Assembly: GCA_003254905.1 (NCBI GenBank)
Contig: QANU01077598.1
Span: forward strand, 311,945 to 375,944
Source: Nissolia schottii
Lineage: Eukaryota > Streptophyta > Magnoliopsida > Fabales > Fabaceae
Reading direction: 5' to 3'
DNA: 64,000 nt
Positions 28,097-38,589 of the stretch are shown here, piece by piece. The notes below the pieces were generated by a model that did no database searches, had not been told where the DNA came from, and saw only the letters and a program-made list of their open reading frames with translations. The number at the start of each line of letters is the position of its first letter. Positions within the stretch are counted from its first letter, which is position 1. The translations under genes and the position numbers were made by a program.

Positions 28097-28440
28097 AAAA
28101 AACATTTTGATTTGTTCTAAAAGATTCATGGAGGAATTGTTTCTATGGAAAATGGATTTATGTGCAAGGTCATTGGTTTTGGAATTGTGAAAATCAAGAT
28201 GTTTAATGAAATAGTGCACAATTTGGGTGGTGTGACTTATGTCCCATGTTTGCGTAAGAATCTAATTTTCATTAGCTAGTTTATCATTGTTGGTTGTAGG
28301 GTCAATACTACTCAAGGTGGAGATTATGAAATTACACATGACAGAACAATCCTGATGAAGGGAGTAAGCAAGGGTATATATCATCTGCTTGGTACAATTA
28401 TTAAGGCTTCGAGGTATCAGAAATATGGTGCAAGGAAAAA
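28097..28440 (+). pseudogene. Copia GAG-pre-integrase remnant
   Basis: The translation includes GGIVSMENGFMCKVIGFG, IVKIKMFNEIVHNLGG and VTYVPCLRKNLIFIS before a stop, then TILMKGVSKGIYHLLG. This is the stretch between protease and integrase in Ty1/copia polyproteins. It is interrupted by a stop and lacks the catalytic domains. Confidence 0.8.
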
Positions 28441-28992
28441 TAGATGTCTATGTTGAGATGTGGATGAAAAGCTCGTGTATGCTTCTAGGTTGTAAACGAA
28501 TGGGTAGAAAAATGTCTTGTTGTTAAAGAGATTGGTTCGAGGCCAGTCTTTGAAGTTAGGTCATAGTTCAATCTAAAAGATGCAGTTACACATGGTCATT
28601 GGCCGAGATATTTTGAATCGAGTACAGGAAAGGATTGTTACTGATTCGAGTAAAGTGTAGATGATATAGGTGTATTGAAGGTTGTAGATCTTGACTTTGG
28701 TATTAATTAAGGTGGAGTTGTGATAAATTTTCAACGTGGTAGACATTCACCAAGTTGGAGATTTGTTGGTATTTTTGACTTATGAAAATATTCTTTAATT
28801 AGGAAATTATTGATTTTATTTTATTAGATATTACTTGGTAAGCAAGTTGGCTTAGTGGGCAAGTTGGCTTGGTGGACAAGTTTTCTTGGAGGCTGTGTAT
28901 TCGTGGTAGGCAAGTTTGCATGGTGGGCAAGTCTAACAACTTAGAGGCGAAGGATTGAGTGACTATAAATAAGATCAAGGTCAAAGGCCAAG

Positions 28993-29479
28993 TGTAACAT
29001 CTCGAATTTTCCTCAAGGGTAAAATTGTCATGATATATAATTAAGTATGAATTAGGAAGTAATTATAGTTATATTAACTAGTCAAAGAGATTCAAGTCAT
29101 AAAGAAAGTTCACGTCTCACACTTAGTAGTAAAAAGTCAATGGTCAGCCCTAAAAAGTCAATAATTGACTTTTAAAGGCCCTAACACCATGTTTTTAATT
29201 AGAGGGCCAAATTGAGAAAAATATTATCTAGAATGTCTTAATTATATATTTGACATTATTGATAATTACCCGTACTAAGCACGGGTAAATACACTAGTTT
29301 TCACTTGAAACATCATCTCTTTACAAAAATATCAAATGCCGCAAGGGTATAATTACAAAAACATCTCAATTGGTGCAAAGAGTGGAGGAGATTGAAAATC
29401 AAGGTAACTGTGAGGAATTAGACATCAAATTCATGCGAAATTTTTAATTATAGAAGAAAAGATAGGTGCATAAAGGCCA
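28993..29479. other. Second TGTAACA-type terminus and spacer
   Basis: The sequence TGTAACATCTCGAATTTTCC at 28993 resembles the start of many plant LTRs and the insert at 26030. No partner end was found. The rest is AT-rich with no gene. Confidence 0.35.
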
Positions 29480-30060
29480 CCTATCACAGGGTCCCTAGGT
29501 TGGTTTAGTGTAAGCTTGAGATTGAGACTACTTTCTTGTCTATCAGTGATATTTGCCAGTGGCTTCAACGGATTAGATCCCATCCTCGTGCCGCTCTGTT
29601 TTACTCTACCATTTGGTGGATTTGGCGGAATAGAAATGAAAAGGTCATGAACCAGTTAACATGGACTATGGATATTCTGCATAGGATTGATGTGGAGTTG
29701 GGGATCATTTGTTTGCTTGCTGATGAGAGCTAGTTGGTGTAGCACATCCCTTGGGTTCGTGGGTTTGGCTTGTTAAGGTTAATGTTGATGGCAATTCTCA
29801 AGATAGATTTGGGTTGAAAGGGTTTGGTGGCCTCATCCACAATGATAATGACAAGTGGATTGGGATCGTTAAAGGTATTACTATTGGTCGAGCTAATAAT
29901 CTTATGCCTAAGCTACTTGCAATTTGGTTTGGCCTCCAAGTTGCTTGAGATTATGGCTATCGTGTTTAGTGTGAGAGTCATTTCGCAGACGCTTTTCCTC
30001 TTGTTCAATTAGAGATAGATGATCATATTTATCTTCCTATTATTATTATTATTATTGAGG
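29480..30060 (+). pseudogene. LINE-type reverse-transcriptase tail with RNase H remnant
   Basis: The first frame (29536-29733) holds ALFYSTIWWIWRNRNEKVMN, the linker that follows the zf-RVT region in plant non-LTR elements. The next frame (29751-29948) holds WLVKVNVDGNSQDRFGLKGF and GGLIHNDNDKWIGIVKG, the start of the plant RNase H-like (RVT_3) domain with its catalytic-type Asp in NVDG. The frames are separated by a stop and the domain decays after LLAIWFGLQ. There is no reverse transcriptase core. A TTA microsatellite is at 30039-30056. Confidence 0.75.
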
Positions 30061-31182
30061 GAGTGAGACCTTTCAATTTCTCATGTCCTAACATAGGACA
30101 ACGCGTGCGAATTTTTTGGATAAAAAAGAAACCATGGCTTAGAGTTGTTTTTGCATTGTTGAAGATTCTCTTGTTTCTCTTCAACCTGTACTAAGTGATG
30201 ATTTTAAAGGAACAACGTTCCTGAGGCTTCTTTAGTCTTTCCTCTTTATAGTTTAGATGTACCAAAAGAAGGTAAGATAGTAAGGATAGTAAAGATAAAA
30301 TTGTGCATAAATATATGCAGGTTGGGTTAGGTGGCCTAAGTCCATCCTTAAGAGCAATCTAGCTACTTTCAATTTTTTCTTGCCCAATCTTATTTTCACA
30401 TAAACTAGACCAAACTCTGCCCAAATGGCTAGAGTGCAGACCAAGCAATCAAAACCTTGTACACGCCTAATCCCTACATCTAGTGTATAGTTATCATTTT
30501 TTCGATAAGTTGTAACAATAGTAAAATAGTTCATCACGAAAGCAGTCTTTGGATAGATGGCCTTGAGACTGGATCACTTGTACTTTACAAGATCGGATTT
30601 CCAGGTCCCAATTCCATCGAGGTAACTCTACCCATTCAAGCATTAAAAACAAGAGCTATAGTAGCATCTTCAGTTTAACTTCTGCAACCCAAAGTCAAAG
30701 ATTTAATCAAAAACTATAATAATAGACGAGATACAACCACCATAACAAATATAATGTGAAGCTAAGTAAGAATTCTTTTTGTTATAATGGTGACAATGAG
30801 ATTTAAACCCTAAACCTCATGCATACTATCCAAACCCCCTCACCCCTACATTATTCTTAGTGACATAGCAAAGTAAGTAACAATTTGAAATAGAACATTC
30901 TCATTTTTCAGTGCATTCAAGTACTTGACCTAAAAAAATATCAAAAATTGTTCGCAAAATAAGCTCACTGAATATGAAGCAGAAAGCAAAATTAAGCTCT
31001 TTGCTGACTTCTTTCTTGTTCGTGATTGCATGTATCTTTACAGTTTACAAAACAGGAGGATCTAGATTGTATTGATATGGAAAACTGAAATTCACTGAAT
31101 CTTTAAAGAAATATAACACGCTACGCTAAACAAGGCATGCGCGAACAGTAACGTTGATGAAAGCTTGAAATTGCTTCCGGCT
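30061..31182. other. Intergenic, then 3' region of CK2beta copy 2
   Basis: From about 30950 to 31182 the sequence aligns loosely with 9560-9785, downstream of CK2beta copy 1 (shared words 'gaagc(a/t)gaaag', 'tggattgta'/'tagattgta', 'ggaaaa(t/c)tga'). It is therefore probably a homologous 3' UTR. Before that no gene is seen. Confidence 0.5.
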
Positions 31183-34100
31183 TCAGGGCTTGTGAACTTT
31201 GAAACCAAAAACCCTAGGAACATAACTCTGTGATGGCTTTTGTGGCTTCAGATTCGGATAAGTCATCAGAAAGAGGTGAGCAAATGTAGTTCCAAAATAA
31301 GCTCCATCAATGTCTAGACAAGGTTAAGGAAATTTGAAAAAAAAAATACAGGATATTATGTTCCACTGTAAATAAAATTGATTCCAATCATATGTCAAAA
31401 CATAGGGTAACAAACAGACATTACAGGAATTGAAGATTTAGTAAAAAATAATAAAATCTCCACGAAGTAAAGGTTAAAGAAAAAACTTGCACAAAATAGT
31501 TTACTGACTGAATTAGGAAGAATTCATAATGCAAGAAATCAAGCAAACCTTAACTTGAGATAAGAGAAATTTGTTAATAGTTGTTACTCGTTACTCTTTG
31601 TACAAATTCAAAAAGCAACTAAATATCCTCTACTAAAACTTTAAAGCTCTTCACTACCATTTTCAAGCTTCTTTTTCTCCATTGTTTTTCATGACTCTCT
31701 CTCTCTCTCTCTCCACATATATAGAGAGAGATGTCATGAAAGAGTGTTCTAAATCTAATGATCCATAGCCAACAAAAAAACATTAAATGCCTTTTATCTA
31801 GGGAACAAAAACCTCTTGAATATACACCAACAACTAAGGCCTGTCCCACTTGGTAGGATCAGCTACGTGGATTAGAAAACAATGTAATGTTTAGACATAA
31901 ATTATGTTAACATTCAAACAATTAAAATCTAGATTCCTTTTAATTGTTTCACCTACAATTTTTCTAGATCTTCCTCTACCTCTAATCAGTAAACTACCTT
32001 TCATATGATTTATTCTCCTTATTAAGGCTTTTACATGTCTGATTCAACCTTCAAATCTGTTCAAACCACCTAAAGTGAGATTCTACCATTATATCCATAA
32101 TAGGCCGTACCCCAACTTTCTCTCACACATTTAGGGTGTGTTTGGAATCAAATGAAATGAAAAATGATCTAATTTGAAATGATTTGAACTACAAATCAAT
32201 TACCATATTTGGAACCAACTACATAAAATGGGAATGAAATTTATTTAGAAATCAATTACCATGTTTGGAATTCATTAAAAATAGGATTTGATTTCATTTT
32301 GTTAGATTAATTTACATTTTTATCCTTATGAAAATAGGGATTGAAATTTTTTTAAAAAATAATTTTTTGAAAAATAAAATATTATTTTTTGGAAAAAAAA
32401 AGTTTTTTTTTAAAAATTGAAATATATTTTGGAATTTTTTTTAAAAAAATATTTGAAAACAAAAATTGGAAAAAAATTATTTTGGAAAATTATTTTGGGA
32501 AAAAATATTTTTTGAAAAATAAAATCTTTTGGAAAAAAAAATAGGAAGAAAATATAATAATAAGTTTGATTTGATGAAAATGATAAGAGTTTGTAAATTT
32601 AGTTAGTTAAATATGAATAAAATAGTCTTTTATGTTAAAATGAATTCAATTCCACACAAATCCATACAAGAATGATAAGATTTCTAAGGTAAGCAACATG
32701 AATTCCCATAAATTTAGGAAATCAAATTAATTCCATTTTCTTAAGATACCAAACATGAGAATTGATTAACCAATCAAATCATTTCTCATCTTGTTTGATT
32801 CTAAACATACTCTTAGTTCCTCAATTGAATGACTAACATCTGAACCCTATTACCAAAAACCCAACTAATCTGGCTCAACCTGACTGAGGCCTCTCAAAGG
32901 AGAAATATTTTTTCCATTCCCCAGACTAGAACCCAAGACCTTTGGTTAATGAGCCAACATACCTACCACCTTGACTAACCCCACGATGGCATCATGCATT
33001 TAGTTCCTAATCCCATCTTATCTAGTGTGTCTAGTCATTTAGCGCAACATTGTCATTTCTGTAAATAGCGTTGTTGAGAAATCACATGTCAGTATTAAAG
33101 AGAGATTTTGATTTCAAAACACTGATGTCTCTGATGTGTTGTGAGTGTCCACCTATTACTAGAGTAACATTAAACTCGAAAGGTACCCGTACTTCCTTAG
33201 GTAGATAAAACATTTTGTTCAGTTTCCTAATTCACATATTGCATTATATGAGAAAGTTTAGTCTTGTGAAATTATACTAGCAGCAAATTCAAGTAAAAGA
33301 AATAGTTGAGAATTGGTGATGAGTTCCTAATGTCTTCTTATTGATAGTTAACCATGCATGTAGGAATACATTTAGGTTCAGTATAAAATTTCTTTTTCTG
33401 TTTGTTTTCTATATAGCAATTAGAAAAAGAAAGAAAATGGGCAGCAAATTTATGTAGAACAAAAGCTGAATGCCTAAAATCCAAAATTTGATGGCATCTT
33501 ATAAAGTACAACCTAGCTTGACTAAACAAACAAAATACTGAGTCTTGAAAACGACGAAAATGTGCACATGTGCAAGAGAATAACAAAAATGAAATTCTCG
33601 AGAGACATAAATTCTTGACAGGGAGTTCAACAAGACATTTCAAAGGATACTACCTTGATACTTGGAACGTGGGTAGTAAATGTCTTCACACCTGGGGCAA
33701 TATATTTTTACAGTGCTTGCCCTAGCAATGTCCGATTGACCAACTGGGAGGCAGGATTGTCCAGAGCAGTAAACTCTGGGACATCTGCCAAAGTCGAAGC
33801 TCTTGTACTTGTCCAGCTGCAAATAGTCCAATGTCACTTACCAACGCAATGTTGCTTACAATGAGCATAAAAGAAAGGATCGAACAAAACATCATACCAT
33901 TGCAGCCAATCCTTTGCCTGTCAAAATGTATCGGGAATGAATCAGACCATAAAGCATCTCTGCTGCAGATTCAATTATCTCATTTTGTTCCTCCGTAAAC
34001 ATGTCACCTATACATTGCAATCACACAAAAATAGCAGTTAGACACCCTAATAGCAGAATGGTCAAATAGGTAATCAGAGCTAAATTCATATCAGTGTACA

Positions 34101-36151
34101 ATTTGAATTGATTCAGTCAGGATGCAATGGTAACATGAGAAACACAACTATTTTCAACACATAACATCACTAGCATTATAGAATTACAACAGATTTACGG
34201 AAAGAGAGAAGTTAAGCTTACCATGAGAGGACTCGACATCCAAAATTAAATCAAGCGCATAATCGTAGTAAGGTACTTGACTGCTTAATCCACAAAGGTT
34301 GAAATCATCTTGTATGTAATCATCATCAACTTCACAAAAGAATTCATTTCCTCTCAAATTGCAAAACCATGATATCCAAGATGTGTCATCTCCTTCAGAA
34401 CCACTAACATCTGATTCTTCACTGTCTGTTTCAGATTCCTCTGCAGCCAATACATATAAGATGCAGGTCAGTTAATTGAGGCTGGTTTTAGCTTTCAGCA
34501 GTTTTATATAAAGTAGATGTGTCCTCTCCCACATGCAGTCGCTACTTAGTTGTCAACTCGCATCTGCATCTATTTGTACCTATCTCATTTGTAAATATGG
34601 TCCATCTTTGGAAATTGCTGGCACTTTTTAGTTTTCCTTTTACTTTTTATCATGTAGAACCAACAACTATTAAAAATGCAAATAACTAAAAAGCAATTTG
34701 AAAAGTAGTTAACATTCTACTAGGAGCATTGAAGGTGATGAATCAGCAAATAGTAGACCAATAATCAGCAAATAGGAGCAGTAGAGTTTTGAATGATCTA
34801 GCTTTACTATTGTTAGAACAGGCCACAGTGATGGCATTATTAGTATCAATTACATGAATTAATCTCCCAAGACACAGAAATCATTCTATGCAATCTTCCA
34901 TTTCTTATCCTGAATTAGCTTTCAGAATCAACTATGAATATGTGCACCTAGTACCTCCAGTATACTCACTAAGTTGCTAGCAACATTACACAATATCTAT
35001 CATTCTGCTTATTAAGATAGAAAAAGACAAATTACAATTTGCCCTGGCCCTAGGACTGATTTTTGAAAGTTTAGAACATTTAAAAACAAGATTCCAGAAT
35101 GCGTACAGTGAATGTGGATAAAACTAAATGATATAGAAAATGCAGATCTTCATGTTTGTCAACATGTGTGAGCGACAGTGTGGTTCATCTTAATATTGAA
35201 AAGACCTTTCCGCATGTGTCATTTCTATCAAGAACCAAATCTCCCAAAATTTTAAGCGGTTATGTTAAAACTTATGAATGGTTTCTAAAATCTAGCATGC
35301 CCCCTCCCATAAGAGACATCTGGATTTAAAGCGCAAACAATGCACAAAGGCACCTTAACTAGTAGTAAGACTAAACGTTTATTTAGATGAACCAAATGAC
35401 AAGGATCAAACTTGTCTTTTGCTCATATACCTTCTTATACCCCGTCAAGAACCAACTCTCCTGAAATTTGTAAACTATCAGATAGGTAAAGACCTATTCA
35501 CAGTTTTCATATCTAACAATTCCATCATATATAGATCAATAAAAACAAGCCAATGCTCCTATAATGAAACAAGAACACAACAAAAATCTGCGATTCATTC
35601 TAACANNNNNNNNNNNNNNNNNNNNNNNNNNNNNNNNNNNNNNNNNNNNNNNNNNNNNNNNNNNNNNNNNNNNNNNNNNNNNNNNNNNNNNNNNNNNNNN
35701 NNNNNNNNNNNNNNNNNNNNNNNNNNNNNNNNNNNNNNNNNNNNNNNNNNNNNNNNNNNNNNNNNNNNNNNNNNNNNNNNNNNNNNNNNNNNNNNNNNNN
35801 NNNNNNNNNNNNNNNNNNNNNNNNNNNNNNNNNNNNNNNNNNNNNNNNNNNNNNNNNNNNNNNNNNNNNNNNNNNNNNNNNNNNNNNNNAATAGACACGA
35901 ACAAATTAAAGGGAAAAGAAAAAAAGAAAAAAGAGGAGATAGGTCTAAGTTACGAAACCATGTTGATTGAGAGAGGCGGAATTGGTGTCCCTGTGATCGT
36001 TGCTGAGCTTGATGGTTGACCTAACAGAAGAAGAAGTGGAAGGAGAGGGTCGATGGAGCTGCTTGTCGAGCACATCGTTGATTCTCTTCCGATCAACTTC
36101 CGTAGTCTTCTTCGACCCAAGAACAACACCTTTCTCTCTCTCTTTGTACAT
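31183..36151 (-). CDS. CKB: Casein kinase 2 regulatory beta subunit, copy 2
   Basis: Five coding exons: 35959-36151, 34222-34440, 33898-34007, 33651-33816 and 31183-31313, joining to 272 codons plus stop. Exons 2-5 have exactly the sizes of copy 1 (219, 110, 166, 131 bp). The N-terminal extension is shorter and diverged (64 residues, starting [10 protein letters not shown]) but keeps [13 protein letters not shown]. The core [20 protein letters not shown] is unchanged, and the zinc finger is C186-x4-C191-x22-C214-x2-C217. The C-terminus ends [10 protein letters not shown]. Intron 1 contains the assembly gap and intron 4 a 684-bp MITE. As a CK2 beta subunit it should build the tetrameric kinase with alpha subunits. 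No disabling change is seen, so both copies appear functional. Confidence 0.96.
32131..32815. mobile_element. Harbinger/Tourist-like MITE in CK2beta intron 4
   Basis: The direct trinucleotide TTA flanks both ends (32131-32133 and 32813-32815). The TIRs GGGTGTGTTTGGAATCAAA and, inverted, GAGTATGTTTAGAATCAAA match the usual Tourist pattern. Similarity goes on into 'gaaatgat.tgattt'. The interior is A/T-only low-complexity with many 'ttttggaaaa' words. No transposase is seen. Confidence 0.82.
35606..35889. other. Assembly gap (284 N)
   Basis: A run of N lies in intron 1 of CK2beta copy 2. It cuts no predicted exon. Predicted frames across it are meaningless. Confidence 0.99.
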
Positions 36152-36233
36152 CCTCTCAAAACCAGCAAGTGCTTGCTACCCAATCATACCCTTGTGGCGG
36201 TGCCTAGGGTTCTATTTCTCAAATCTGAATCGG

Positions 36234-36234
36234 T

Positions 36235-36265
<31 letters not shown>

Positions 36266-36283
36266 GTGCGTGCGCGTGTGCTT
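36234..36283. repeat. (GA)n microsatellite followed by CG/TG alternation
   Basis: About 13 GA units, then 'gcgcgtgtgcgtgcgcgtgtgc', an alternating purine-pyrimidine tract. It lies 80-130 bp upstream of the copy 2 start codon, in the presumed leader or core promoter, at a place equivalent to the repeat of copy 1. Confidence 0.9.
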
Positions 36284-38589
36284 GGCGTTTTATACTAGCT
36301 GGTGTGTCTTGGTTGTGCTCATTCTCAACGAGACCGCTGCCTTCATTTTTTCTGTAATGTAAGGAATGTTGTGAATCGGCGACGGAATGTACGAGTTTAT
36401 CTGCTTCTTGTTTTGGATTTGTTTTTCAGATTTGTTCGAACACACACTCTCTCTCTCTGTGCATCAAGCTATGCTGTGCTGTGCGTCGCATGTGATGATC
36501 ATCGCCATATTTTGGGTGGGGCCGTTTATGTGTTTGTTGTGTTCGTGTCAGCATCTTGTTTCATCACCCACGTTTTAAGTCGACCTAGATATTTTCATTC
36601 CATTTGCGAGGAGCTATTAGCCTAGTTCAAAGTTTAAAGAAGAAAATGGGATGTCTTAGATTATTAAAATTAGAAATAAATCTTATTTTTATTTTAATAA
36701 TTTAATTGTAATTTTTTTTATTTTATTTTTTAAAGTGAGAGATTTTATTTTAGATGGTCTAAATTCATTAGCTTAAAGGGGGGTGTTTATAACATGGTAC
36801 AACCTATTTAGACCCAAAGTTTAGGGTAAATAACTTTTATTTCTCGAAACTTTTACTCCAACACAAGTAGGCACTTCAAAATTCTAAATATTTTAATTTA
36901 ATCTTTAAACTTTCCCTTGTTTATAAGTAGTTAATATTAAGCATTAATTCATACAATTAAATCTTTAAACTGCAATAATTTTCATAATTAAACGCTATGC
37001 CAAATTATATTTAGTTTACTATCAAAATGTTAGAGAACATGTCAAGATCTATGAATATGGTTGTTAAACTCTCAAATTAAATCTTAAGCTCTTATGTGTT
37101 TAAGAGTTCAAGTCTCAAAATCTTATTAACTAGTTTAATAACTCAAATTTGAGTAAACTCATGTGAGTTCAACTAAACTCGGGTAAACTTAAATAAATTA
37201 GGATAAATTGGGATAAATTTGGGTATACTTATATCTTGTCACTATAATAAAACTACCTTGGACTGAAGGATATATGTGATATCGTAAAAAAAACTTTTTA
37301 AGTGATGTTATTGAAATGAATTTAGATACAAAATTATAGAAATATAAAATTTTAAAGGTGATACAAAACTTTACATATACACTTGCACAAGGGCATTTTC
37401 TCATTTAGGCACAATTTTATTTTAAACATATATAGTCATGTTAGGAAAAAGATGGATACAAATACTTTTATTAAATAAGTGAAACATTCTTATTTGTAAA
37501 ATTTAATTTGAATATTTGTATTAATCTCTATCGTAATAGAATATAGAATATGTTCATGTTCAAAATAACCAAAAAAAAATCCAAATTCATTTTTTTTATT
37601 ATTATTTTCAACTATAAGATTCTTAAATGCTAATTATACTTCAACCTAAATATAATATAATATTATAAATAAAATATAATTACTATAGTGTTTCTGACAA
37701 ACTATAAAATATTAAATATGTAGTACCATCAAATTTTCCGTCAATAAAATAATAACATCACTTAGAAGTGAGACTCCTTTTCCTTTGCTAAAAATTCTCT
37801 GGCCTTGTCTAAACCATCTCTGGCTAATCTATTTAATTTGTCAATCCAACAGTTGTTGCTTGATAAGAATATCTAGTAGGGATTATGATACATTGGATAA
37901 GATTCTATGCCACAATCAGATGCCTGTAGGGTGAGAAATCTATTTGAGTTCTAAGACCTATCTTTGTGTATTGACCCACCAGTTTCATGCCTAATCAGTC
38001 TGTCTCTTGCATTTGTAAGTAAAAAATTAGTGATAGTGATCCAGGACAAATTGGGAAAACACAATATTTTTCGATTTGAGTAATTAACGTAATGATATCC
38101 TTATATGAAAATGGCTTCTTATAAGGGACTCTTGTTATTTTGCATTTGAAAACATAATAACAGAAATATTTATTTTAGTTTATAACGCTTGTCCTTAGAA
38201 AGCTTTGCAGGATATTAGTTTGAAAAGATAAATATTTTAACTTCCCTAAAACCAGTAAATAACTTTTGAGAGGTCTCAAGGTCATATATACATAACGTGT
38301 CCAAAAAAAAAAATCATGTACATAACAACTTTTAACTAATGAAAAGTTAAAATAAAACTATCCTAACGCAACCAATAATAAGCTGTAAGTCATTCATAAT
38401 TTCACATTACAACAACACTAAACTTTAAAGTCAAGATAATATTATAGCATCTTTTCGTAAATCGTCTTTACATTCAAATCTCTTTCAACAGCGTCACCTA
38501 CAATTTTTTTTTTAAGTCTTCCACTATCTCTCGCTATTCGACTACCCTCTATGTTATCCACTCTCTTTACTATGATTCCCTGTTATAGC
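36284..38589. other. Upstream region of CK2beta copy 2 and spacer
   Basis: The 36302-36625 frame (107 codons) is Cys- and Val-rich with no domain, and is probably promoter-proximal sequence. From about 36650 the region is AT-rich. It should contain the 3' UTR of the CCDC97-like gene near 38589. No gene is supported. Confidence 0.5.

Larger units (their letters stand above)
24786..28992 (+). mobile_element. Degenerate Ty1/copia retrotransposon with nested insertions
   Basis: LTR-start copies lie at about 24786-24868 and 28764-28847. They share 'tatttttg', 'attattgattttta' and 'ttattacttggt'. A copia-type polypurine tract with 'caagttggagatt' directly precedes the 3' copy, which starts TGTTGG. 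Between them are gag (25642-26029) and a GAG-pre-integrase piece (about 28097-28440). Inserted DNA separates them (24869-25600 and 26030-27861). Protease, integrase core and reverse transcriptase are missing. The 3' LTR may end at 28992, where another TGTAACA-type sequence begins. Confidence 0.75.

Noticed and set aside
29536..29948. Possible host RNase H gene
   Set aside because: The linker and NVDG start fit a LINE tail; stops separate the parts and the domain is incomplete, so it is transposon debris.
35419..36019. 183- and 151-codon frames across the N run
   Set aside because: Most of their length is undetermined sequence in the assembly gap.
36302..36625. 107-codon frame upstream of CK2beta copy 2
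   Set aside because: No domain, and it lies in the promoter region on the opposite strand; Cys/Val-rich content looks random.
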